Assembly (NCBI GenBank): GCA_963839475.1
Contig: CAWIVH010000017.1
Span: 372,001 to 436,000 of the forward strand
From: CAWIVH01 sp963839475
GTDB lineage: Bacteria; Acidobacteriota; UBA6911
DNA: 64,000 nt
Direction: 5' to 3'
Positions 26,636 to 34,061 of the stretch are shown here, in pieces. Every line of letters starts with the position of its first letter. Position 1 is the stretch's first letter. The notes under the pieces are model-generated. The model was not told the DNA's origin and made no database searches. It worked only from the letters and a program-made list of their open reading frames with translations. Made by a program: the position numbers and the translations under genes.

Positions 26636-27916
26636 CTAGCTGCGATAGGCCTGGCGTCCGATCCCTTGGACGGGGATGTTCTGCGACGGCAGCACCTCAT
26701 GATGCAAAGCGTACATACAGGCTGCGGCGTTGTCTATGGCGCGGGCGAAGGCGATCGATCCCTTCAAAACCGGAAGGAGCCGGCTTTTGTCCTGGATACG
26801 TGCCGGCGGATATTCATGCTCGACGACGAGGTGGGTTTCATTTGCCTTGATATCGAGCAATTCCCTCGCCGCCAGCTGGTGATCCAGCCAGTCGACTGAA
26901 CGGTTCTGGAGATAGGCCAGGGGGTCGTGGCGGGCGGTTCCGGGAAGTTCATGCTCGCATAGAATTACCTGTTTCAGCCAGGCTCCAGCCTGGTCTGCCG
27001 GGTTGGCAGCCGGTTTGCCGTCTTTCCGGTCACCGCGCTGGATTGTCTGCCCGCCGTACCCCCAGGCCGATACACCTTGGGGGTGGATGACCTGTCCCTT
27101 GACATGGAATCCGCCGATGAGGAAGCCATAGCCGCGGTCTTTGAGGTATTGGAAGATCGAGCGGGTATCCATTCCCATCAGGATCGCATGGGACGGATCG
27201 TAATGGATCCGGAACTGGTCTCCCACTCCGGATTGGTCGGCGATCTGGTGGAGGGCGATCCACATTCCCGGAGCATAGCCGATATTGTTGTGCCAGTTAT
27301 CGCCGGTGGTCCAGCCTGGCATGGGGCAATTCTCCACCCGGTAGACCAGCCCGCGATCCTTTGCTGCCTTGAGCAGAGGCACGAATCCGTCGCCGAAATC
27401 ATTCAGGTTCTGATCCAGGTCATGGGTTTGGTTCCTGCCGATGAATCCGCACACGGCGTCGACGCCCAGAGCCACAGCGGAATCCATGACTCGGATCATG
27501 AAATCGTATTTTTTCCGCCGGATGACCGGGTCGTCGTGCAGCATATTGTCGAAATACCCGATGTCCGAAAGCCCGATGCCATTCTTCTTCATGGCGGCGA
27601 GGATGCGGTTGGCTCTGGCCGGATTCATCGGCTGGCGCAGGTCGAGCGTATTGGCCACGGGGTCCAGCATCGCTTCGGCCGGCACGTCGCTTTCCGTCGG
27701 GTGCAGGGCCGAGGACAATTCGATGTAATCGGCACCTAATTCCCGGGCGAATTCCAGCCAGTCTTCCACTGCCCGGTCGGGGTCTGGGTCGCGGATTTCC
27801 CTGGGCGTCAGCTCCTGCAGGGCGGCGGTAAGCACTCCAATTTTCATCGTTTTTGGCTCAAAGGCGCGAACGCCGGCAGGCTGCGGCGAATTTCCACTTG
27901 TTGCATTGGCGGACAT
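26636..27916 (-). CDS. TIM-barrel sugar phosphate isomerase/epimerase-like protein
   Basis: About 426 residues from ATG 27916, which follows a strong AGGAGG. The sequence fits the AP-endonuclease-2-like TIM barrel: MKIGVLTAAL at the first strand, GADYIELSSALHP, IGLSDIGYFDNML, VYRVENCPMPGWTTGDN and FRIHYDPSHAILMGMD, where Glu, Asp and His residues typical of the divalent metal site occur. Members isomerise or epimerise sugars, inositols or hydroxypyruvate-type compounds. The substrate is not identifiable. It is transcribed away from the selenoprotein peroxiredoxin across a 340-bp gap. Confidence 0.82.
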   Translation of the reverse strand: MSANATSGNSPQPAGVRAFEPKTMKIGVLTAALQELTPREIRDPDPDRAVEDWLEFARELGADYIELSSALHPTESDVPAEAMLDPVANTLDLRQPMNPARANRILAAMKKNGIGLSDIGYFDNMLHDDPVIRRKKYDFMIRVMDSAVALGVDAVCGFIGRNQTHDLDQNLNDFGDGFVPLLKAAKDRGLVYRVENCPMPGWTTGDNWHNNIGYAPGMWIALHQIADQSGVGDQFRIHYDPSHAILMGMDTRSIFQYLKDRGYGFLIGGFHVKGQVIHPQGVSAWGYGGQTIQRGDRKDGKPAANPADQAGAWLKQVILCEHELPGTARHDPLAYLQNRSVDWLDHQLAARELLDIKANETHLVVEHEYPPARIQDKSRLLPVLKGSIAFARAIDNAAACMYALHHEVLPSQNIPVQGIGRQAYRS

Positions 27917-28258
27917 GGGCAGGCCTCCTGTAAGTTTTAAGATCCGCAGGTATGTCTGCGACTCATAAAAAAGGCATGGTAGCACAACAGGATTCCACGT
28001 TGTACCTTCGAGGTCCTCGGGCTTTTGGTGGACCTCCTAATAAATCCGGTCCACTCGAGGGATGGAACAACAAACGACTTGGACCATGAAACTCATGGCG
28101 CAGCCATTCGCCGCAACCAAAAACAAGAAGTTACGGATATGTCGTGCAAGGACTGCCAGGCTCCCCATGCCCCAATCCGATCGTCGAGGATCAGGAGGTT
28201 CCAATTCTTCTCCGCGGCTCGGATGTATATACTTGTAGAACAACAAAGGAAGTGAAGC
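27917..28258. other. Divergent promoter region between isomerase-like gene and peroxiredoxin
   Basis: No gene is evident. It contains an inverted repeat with 7-nt perfect arms GTGGACC (28028-28034) and GGTCCAC (28048-28054) separated by 13 nt, a possible regulator site. The peroxiredoxin ribosome site AAAGGAAG ends just before ATG 28259. Confidence 0.45.
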
Positions 28259-28723
28259 ATGCTCAAGCCTGGATCCGTAGCTCCCGATTTTATCGCCAAG
28301 AATCAGGACGGGCGGGAAATTCGACTGTCCGATTTCAAAGGCCGCAAAAATGTCGTCCTGTATTTTTTCCCGAAAGACAGCACTCCTGGCTGAACCGCGG
28401 AGGCTCGCGGGTTCCGCGATCTGCACCAGCAGTTCGAAGCCAAAGAGACAGTGATCCTGGGTGTAAGCCTGGATAACGCCGAATCGCACCGGCAGTTTCG
28501 CAAGAAAGAGAAGCTGCTTTTTGATCTGCTGGTCGATGCCGATAAAAAAATTACTCGTCTTTATGACGTTCCGATCACCAATCTTCTGTTTGCAAAGCTG
28601 GCTGCGCGCGTCACCTATGTCATCGATATGAACGGTATCATTACCCGAGTGTTCGAAGACGTCCGACCGCAAGGACATGCAAATGAAGTATTGGCGTGCC
28701 CCCTCTCCACAGGCAGGAAATGA
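28259..28723 (+). CDS. Selenocysteine-containing peroxiredoxin (BCP/PrxQ-like), UGA read through at codon 45
   Basis: Read as one frame from ATG 28259 (MLKPGSVAPDFIAK), the protein is 154 residues and matches the BCP/PrxQ peroxiredoxin fold: LSDFKGRKNVVLYFFPKDS, then TPG-UGA-T at residues 42-46. The family normally has the peroxidatic Cys here (TPGCT), so the UGA at 28391-28393 most likely encodes selenocysteine 45. The resolving Cys at +5 is replaced by Arg50; the only Cys is Cys147. A hairpin fitting a bacterial SECIS begins exactly 11 nt after the UGA. The downstream half (VILGVSLDNAESH) continues the fold without interruption. It reduces peroxides in the cytosol. ATG is preceded by AAAGGAAG. 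Confidence 0.88.
28405..28419 (+). promoter_or_regulatory. Candidate bacterial SECIS hairpin
   Basis: The five-base stem UCGCG (28405-28409) pairs with CGCGA (28415-28419), with loop GGUUC. Eleven nucleotides separate it from the in-frame UGA at 28391-28393, the spacing I recall for the minimal E. coli fdhF element, whose loop also has the GGU core. An alternative hairpin (CCGCG at 28395-28399 with CGCGG at 28406-28410) competes, so folding should be modelled. The element lies inside the coding region, as bacterial SECIS elements do. Confidence 0.75.
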
Positions 28724-28824
28724 GAGCTATGGGCTAATTCGGGATTCCCTGATGTTATTTGGATTTTGGAGGGGAGAGGGCGGGCTGCAAAGTCCGCCCT
28801 CGTGCTCTTATTTCGGCATTGGCA

Positions 28825-29796
28825 TCAGGCAAAGGCGAGAAGGGCTTGTTCCACCGCTCCACGCACCATGTCCACTTTATACCCATTGTCCCGCATCGGG
28901 TTGGCACCCTCTGTGGCGGCCTGTGCCGCGGTCGCGGCAAGGGAGGCATCGAGCTTCTTGCCCACGAGCAGCTTTTCCGAGGCGACCAGGCGCCAGGGAT
29001 AGGGGGCAACACCGCCGAGAAGGATTCTTGCCCGGCTGATTTTTTCCTCCTCGAATTGGAGGACCAATCCGACGCTGGTCAGGGCAAAATCCCAGGAGCG
29101 GCGCGCGCGGATTTTGCGGTACGAGCTGCGGACTTTGCCGCTGATGGGAGGTAGATGTATTTCCGTCAGAATTTCACCCGGCAGCAGGATGTTTTCCTTT
29201 TCGATGTTTTTATCCGGGCCGACGAAAAAGTTTTCGATTCTTACGGTTTTGGCGCCTGCCGGACCCACGATAGCCAGTTGCGCCTGCAAGGCCGCCAGCG
29301 CCACCGCGGTGTCCGAGGGATGGACGGCGAAGCAGGGGGCGCCTCCGAAAATAACATGGTTCTGGTTCTCCCCGTCTACGGAATAACAGGTTTCCCCACC
29401 CTTCTTGGCGCAGTGAAAATCACCGCGAAAATACCAGCAGCGCGGACGTTGGCAAAGATTGCCTCCTATAGTCCCCTGCTCCCTCAGTTGTGGGCTGGCC
29501 ACTTCGCCGGCGGCCTGCGCCAGAACGGCATATTTCTCCTTGAGGGCGGGCGCGGCGGCAACTTCAGCTATTGTCGTTAACGCGCCGATCTTTACCCCGC
29601 CGTCCGGTTTAGCAGCAATCCCCTTGAGTTCCTTGATGCCGCTGATGCTCACGACTTTTTCCGCCGAAAAGATCCCGTCGCGGAGGCACCCGATGAGATC
29701 GGTTCCGCCCGCGTGCAGACGGGCGCCCTTGGCGCCGAGTGCCTTGATCGCTTCCGCGGTTGAACTTGCCTTGACATATGCAAAGTTACCTATCAT
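28825..29796 (-). CDS. Molybdenum hydroxylase FAD-binding subunit (CoxM/XdhB family)
   Basis: 323 residues. The FAD-binding loop is LHAGGTDLIGCLRDG in the N-terminal third (A-G-G-T-D type), and the second FAD motif is TIGGNLCQRPRCWYF with the family TxGGN signature. The C-terminal domain (residues about 190-320) is the CO dehydrogenase flavoprotein C-terminal type. It passes electrons from the iron-sulfur subunit to an acceptor. It is the last of three genes and follows the large subunit by 3 bp. Confidence 0.92.
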   Translation of the reverse strand: MIGNFAYVKASSTAEAIKALGAKGARLHAGGTDLIGCLRDGIFSAEKVVSISGIKELKGIAAKPDGGVKIGALTTIAEVAAAPALKEKYAVLAQAAGEVASPQLREQGTIGGNLCQRPRCWYFRGDFHCAKKGGETCYSVDGENQNHVIFGGAPCFAVHPSDTAVALAALQAQLAIVGPAGAKTVRIENFFVGPDKNIEKENILLPGEILTEIHLPPISGKVRSSYRKIRARRSWDFALTSVGLVLQFEEEKISRARILLGGVAPYPWRLVASEKLLVGKKLDASLAATAAQAATEGANPMRDNGYKVDMVRGAVEQALLAFA

Positions 29797-29799
29797 GGC

Positions 29800-32109
29800 T
29801 CACCCTCTTTTCTTTCTGCTGATCAGTTCCAGGATAGTCCGCGGATCTATCGGACTGTTGAGCGGCCGGACGCCGATCGCATTGTAGACGGCATTGGCAA
29901 TGGCGGATGCGGTGGGCACATGTGCCGGTTCGCCCGAGCCCTTGCAGCCGACGTTATTGCATTCTTTATCCCGCGGGTCGATCGGGAGCACGGAATGATC
30001 GACCGGGACATCCAGGGCAGTCGGCACTTTGTAGTCATGCAAGTTTACATTGCACATTTTCCCGGTCTGCCGGTCGAGAACTCTCTTCTCGATCAAACCG
30101 AAACCGAGTGCCTGAGTCATTCCGCCGAATACCTGGTTGTTGAAGGTTTTCAGGTTGACGACCCGGCCGCTCTCGTTGGCGCCCAGAAGCCGAATCACCT
30201 TGATCTCGCCGGTTCCCGTATTTACCTCCACCTCGGCAAAGTGGGCGGCAAAGGGCATAGTGGCTTTGTTGGCGGGGTTAGGATCGCGGTTGCCGATGCC
30301 GATGACATCCATGACCCCCCTGGCCCTGAAGAGTTCTTCGATGGTTTTTTTCTTGTCCGGTGTGCTCCGGCTGGCTACGGAATTGCCTTTGAATTCGAGG
30401 TCGTCTGCGGGAACTCCAAGCGCTTCCGCTGCCCATCCGAAAACCTGGCGCTTCACTAGCCAGGCTCCCTTGCGGACGGCCGGCATCAATCCCGGCAGGG
30501 TCATGCTTCCACCGCTGCTCTGCGCGTAGGGTGTCACCGCAGAATCGGCGTTTTCGATCCGGATATTCTCGAGCGGCATGCCGAGCTCTTCCGCGGCGAT
30601 CATGCAGGCTGCAGTCTTGGTGCCGGTGCCGATATCCATGGCCCCGGTTTTCAAGGTGACTCCGCCATCCACGAACATCCGCACTTCCGCAGTGTAGGGA
30701 GGGGATCCATTGCCGCCTTGCCACATTCCGGCTGCGAGCCCGACGCCGCGCTTTATGGGGCCGTCGCTCTTTTTGGCGGCTCTCGCCTCCTTCCAACCAA
30801 ATTTACGGGCGCCTTCGACAAGGCATTCCCGCAGCCCGGTGCTGGTGTAAGGCATATTTCGGGTCTGGCTGAAGTCGGTAAAGTTTTTCAACCGGATATC
30901 CACGGGGTCCAGCCCGGTTTTTTCGGCCAGCATATCCATCATGATCTCCAGGCACCAGTTGCCAGGAGGAAATCCAGGAGCCCGGAAAGCCCTGGCCCTG
31001 CCTGCATTGGTGAAATAGGCGCTTTCGGTCACGAGAACGTTGGGGCACTTGTAGAGCTCAGCCACCTGGAAACCGACGTTGGTTCCGCCGGCGTAGGCAC
31101 CCGGGGTGGATACGTTGGTCAACTGCAGGGCTGTGAGCGTCCCGTCTTTTTTCACGCCGGCTTTCAGCGTCATCCTGGCTTCCGGCCGGTTTCCGACGCA
31201 CAGCAAGGTTTCTTCCCTTGAAAGCATGGCTTTCACAGGCCGGCCGGTTTTGCGGGCCAGCAAAGCCGCTATAACCGTGTATTTGCCAAGTTCCAGCTTG
31301 GAGCCGAATCCTCCCCCGAAATATTTGCAGATCACCCTAACGTTGTTGAGCGGGAGATTCAGAGACCGGGCGACCGAGAAAAGAACACCGTCGTAAATCC
31401 CCTGAGTCGAGTCCCAGACCGTCAGCTTGTCGCCGTCCCACTTTACGACCGATCCGTGGGCTTCCATCGGCACATGGATCTGAACGTTGGTGAAAAAGGT
31501 TTCCTCGACGACAAGATCCGCTTCGGCGAATCCCTTGGCCACATCCCCGCGCTTGGTCACACGCGGATCGCCGGTGGAGTTGCCGCTTTCATGCAGCTTG
31601 GGAGATTCCGGCTTGGCCGCCGCAGCTGCTTCGATAACAAACGGCAGCTTTTCGTATTCGACCTTGATCGCCTTCAGGGCGTCCCATGCCTGATAGGAAT
31701 TCTGCGCCGCGACGGCGGCCACCTCGTCCCCTTCGTATCGGCAATGCGTATCAAAAAGCTTGCTCTGTGGCGTCCGTCCCCCGTACCAGGGGATGTCGGC
31801 GCCCGGAGATTTCCCTGTGAGCACGGCCACGACCCCCGGCATTTTTTCCGCGGCAGCGGTATCGATGCTTTTTACCATGGCGTGGGAATGCGGACAGCGC
31901 AAGATCGCGCAATAAACCATGCCCGGCAGCAGTATGTCGGCGGTGTACTGGGCGGCGCCGGAAACGCGTTCATACGCATCGACGCGGGGAAGTGCTTTGC
32001 CGACGATGCGGGTTTCTCCCCAGGGCTCCATCTTTTCATCGGCCGGCGTAGCGAGCGGTTCGAAGCTGGCCTTGAATGACGCCTCCAGGTCTTCATAGAA
32101 ATCGTTCAT
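29800..32109 (-). CDS. Molybdenum hydroxylase molybdopterin-binding large subunit (aldehyde/xanthine oxidoreductase type)
   Basis: 769 residues. It has the N-terminal hammerhead region (RVDAYERVSGAAQYTADI), the molybdopterin loop KYFGGGFGSKLELGKY, and RAFRAPGFPPGNWCLEIMMD in the cofactor domain. The catalytic Glu is expected in CKGSGEPAHVPT, where G-x-GE is conserved. It lacks the AYRCSFR loop that marks form I CO dehydrogenases, so an aldehyde, purine or related heterocycle is a more likely substrate than CO. It overlaps the upstream 2Fe-2S gene by 4 bp (ATGA). Confidence 0.92.
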   Translation of the reverse strand: MNDFYEDLEASFKASFEPLATPADEKMEPWGETRIVGKALPRVDAYERVSGAAQYTADILLPGMVYCAILRCPHSHAMVKSIDTAAAEKMPGVVAVLTGKSPGADIPWYGGRTPQSKLFDTHCRYEGDEVAAVAAQNSYQAWDALKAIKVEYEKLPFVIEAAAAAKPESPKLHESGNSTGDPRVTKRGDVAKGFAEADLVVEETFFTNVQIHVPMEAHGSVVKWDGDKLTVWDSTQGIYDGVLFSVARSLNLPLNNVRVICKYFGGGFGSKLELGKYTVIAALLARKTGRPVKAMLSREETLLCVGNRPEARMTLKAGVKKDGTLTALQLTNVSTPGAYAGGTNVGFQVAELYKCPNVLVTESAYFTNAGRARAFRAPGFPPGNWCLEIMMDMLAEKTGLDPVDIRLKNFTDFSQTRNMPYTSTGLRECLVEGARKFGWKEARAAKKSDGPIKRGVGLAAGMWQGGNGSPPYTAEVRMFVDGGVTLKTGAMDIGTGTKTAACMIAAEELGMPLENIRIENADSAVTPYAQSSGGSMTLPGLMPAVRKGAWLVKRQVFGWAAEALGVPADDLEFKGNSVASRSTPDKKKTIEELFRARGVMDVIGIGNRDPNPANKATMPFAAHFAEVEVNTGTGEIKVIRLLGANESGRVVNLKTFNNQVFGGMTQALGFGLIEKRVLDRQTGKMCNVNLHDYKVPTALDVPVDHSVLPIDPRDKECNNVGCKGSGEPAHVPTASAIANAVYNAIGVRPLNSPIDPRTILELISRKKRG

Positions 32110-32738
32110 GCCGCACCCCCTTTTCTTTTAAGTTCTGCAGCTTTGGCCGCAGCCGAGAAAATGTGACGATAGGCGGCGCAACGACAGAGGTTGCCGCTGA
32201 GGCCAAGTTGGATCTGTTCGATTGTCGGATTGGGATTGCTGCGCAGCAGACCTTCGGTCGCCATGATCTGGCCGGGCGTGCAGAAACCGCACTGGAATGC
32301 GTCTTCCTCCGCAAATGCCTGCTGGACGGGTCCGAGCTTCTCGCCGTCCATGAGCCCTTCGAGTGTTGTGATTTCATGCCCCTGGGCTTCCACCGCCAGG
32401 GTCATGCAGGCGTAGCGCGGCTTGCCGTCGATGAGCACCGTGCAGGCGCCGCACTCGCCCCGATCGCATCCGATCTTGGTGCCTGTGAGTCCGAGTAGTT
32501 CTCGCAGAACGAACAGGAGCGACCAGCGCGGCTCGACCACAAGTTTCTTCACCGACCCATTGATACGAAGGTTGATGGTGCTTGCGGCTCCGGATGCTTC
32601 AATTTCCTGAGCTGGTGCCGGCGGGGGCTCCGCGAGGGTAACGGCGACCGCGGCCCCGGCACTGACCGAGGAAAGAAAACCTCTCCGGCTGATTCCGGAG
32701 GGGCAATCTGGACATTTGTTTTCGGGATCCTCAGACAT
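32106..32738 (-). CDS. Tat-exported 2Fe-2S subunit of a molybdenum hydroxylase
   Basis: 210 residues. The N-terminal part has a twin-arginine motif (SRRGFLSSVSAG) followed by a hydrophobic stretch ending in AQE, so the holoenzyme would be exported by Tat with its partners. The mature protein has the plant-type cluster motif CDRGECGACTVLIDG with the distal Cys in RYAC, and the second cluster motif CGFCTPGQI plus CRCAAYRHI. Tat export of the small subunit parallels E. coli PaoABC. The gene order is 2Fe-2S, Mo, FAD, with the FAD subunit last, unlike paoABC. GGAGG precedes ATG 32738. Confidence 0.92.
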   Translation of the reverse strand: MSEDPENKCPDCPSGISRRGFLSSVSAGAAVAVTLAEPPPAPAQEIEASGAASTINLRINGSVKKLVVEPRWSLLFVLRELLGLTGTKIGCDRGECGACTVLIDGKPRYACMTLAVEAQGHEITTLEGLMDGEKLGPVQQAFAEEDAFQCGFCTPGQIMATEGLLRSNPNPTIEQIQLGLSGNLCRCAAYRHIFSAAAKAAELKRKGGAA

Positions 32739-32983
32739 AAGAGCAGTCCTCCATAATGATGCTATCTGACCTCAAAATGGGGCTGCGGATCAAATCAAAA
32801 AGATGGAAAACTGTTCAACCCTGCGAATTCACTTCAAAGGAGGTGAAGAATTGCGCCTGGCTCGTGCATGGTTGGTGGTCCCGATCGGGAGAAAAGCCAG
32901 CTCAATGACGAGAAGGCTTTGACCGGATTTTGAATTGTTATTTGTCAGAGGGAGGAACAGCCTCGCCAGGCAGCCCGCATCCA

Positions 32984-33409
32984 TCAACGTTTCAGGTAAT
33001 CCCGGTAGAGCTGTGCTGCCGCCTCGCCCCCAAGGGGCGACATGTAGTCCGGGATGCTGAAAGCAACAACCGGCAGTGAGGAATACGCGGCGGCGAGGTT
33101 CACCTGACGCATAATCCGCTCAAGCGGCGCCGGTACAGCACGAAAGGGTCCTTTGTCGTCCAGCGGCGGACCCGACACTTGACGGAAGATCTCCACCACG
33201 ATCTGGAGTTTCTTGGACCGGGAGGCGGCAGCTTTCTGGACAGCTTTCAAGTAGAGTCCAAGGTGATCCAAATCCAGGTGTCCGGCGCCGATGCCATCCT
33301 GGAACAACAGCCGGTCAATTCCCGTTGCCTCGAAGCATACCGCTCCAAAATTCCTCGAAGGCGCGCGGGTCCGATTGAGCGCTCGAAAATCCGGAGATGG
33401 CCGTCTCAC
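32984..33409 (-). pseudogene. DUF4434 protein, C-terminal part, out of frame
   Basis: This frame encodes TGIDRLLFQDGIGAGHLDLD onward and ends SPLGGEAAAQLYRDYLKR, which completes the DUF4434 domain started in the adjacent frame at 33315-34019. The break is a single extra base near 33328-33329 (minus-strand CGA-G-GCA). Removing it joins MLR directly to ATGIDRL in one frame. It is not an independent gene: there is no ribosome site in front of its first ATG. Confidence 0.75.
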
Positions 33410-34019
33410 ACCCGGGAGAAACTGTGCGCAAGGAATGAGTCAATCCTTGCAGGTGATTGACCAAAAGGCTATGCATTTCCGGAGGCCGAAAGCTTCGGTC
33501 GTCAATTTCCTCAGGTATGTACCACCCCAGAAAAGATGGGTGACGGCGCACCATGGGAGCCAGGCTCTCTGCCACCTTCACTGAACGGATCCGTAGCCGT
33601 CGCAAGTACACTTCGATGAGGACGGGATCCCGTTTCAGCTGGAGCCAGAAGGTCGAGTCGTGAGCCAGCCCGACAAAAACCCTCATCTGATTCTCGTCTG
33701 CCAGTTGGAGGATGGTTTCGAGGGGCGGGTTGTTTACGGCCTTGAAATCGGTGGTCGGAAAAAATGCGGTATCATCGAAGAGGGTCCACTGGACGATGAT
33801 ATCAGCAACGCCCAGGGTCTTGAATTGGCCGAAAAGAGTAGACCAGGCCTCCGGCCTCCAGGTGCCGTGGGAATTGAGGAGCTGCACAAAAGTAGCGCCT
33901 ATCTTTGCGGTCTCAGGCTCGGCTGCCCTGAGATGGCCTTCCTGCCAAGCCGCTGAAGCCAGTGCGAAAATGGCGAATATCGCGACCGAGGCCCGCAATC
34001 TCCAACCCTTCCGTTTCAT
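33315..34019 (-). CDS. Secreted DUF4434 protein of the Nfr-like cluster, frameshifted near its C-terminus
   Basis: 234 residues. The N-terminus has a signal peptide (VAIFAIFALASAAWQEGHLRA), then a TIM-barrel-like DUF4434 domain: GATFVQLLNSHGTWRPEAWS, FKTLGVADIIVQWTLFDDTA and LGWYIPEEIDDRSF, consistent with a glycoside hydrolase-like fold. The frame ends at MLRGNGN although the domain plainly continues in the next frame, so the gene is frameshifted by +1. From memory, the E. coli gene next to nfrA, ybcH, also encodes a DUF4434 protein, which makes this a conserved third member. It starts 42 bp after the NfrA-like gene. It may trim or modify the exported polymer. Confidence 0.75.
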   Translation of the reverse strand: MKRKGWRLRASVAIFAIFALASAAWQEGHLRAAEPETAKIGATFVQLLNSHGTWRPEAWSTLFGQFKTLGVADIIVQWTLFDDTAFFPTTDFKAVNNPPLETILQLADENQMRVFVGLAHDSTFWLQLKRDPVLIEVYLRRLRIRSVKVAESLAPMVRRHPSFLGWYIPEEIDDRSFRPPEMHSLLVNHLQGLTHSLRTVSPGCETAISGFSSAQSDPRAFEEFWSGMLRGNGN

Positions 34020-34061
34020 GGTTACCTTCTAGAACGATAGATGTTCTTCCGACCGCGGCCT

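Noticed and set aside
29800..32109. Form I CO dehydrogenase large subunit
   Set aside because: The diagnostic AYRCSFR active-site loop is absent, so an aldehyde or purine oxidoreductase is favoured.
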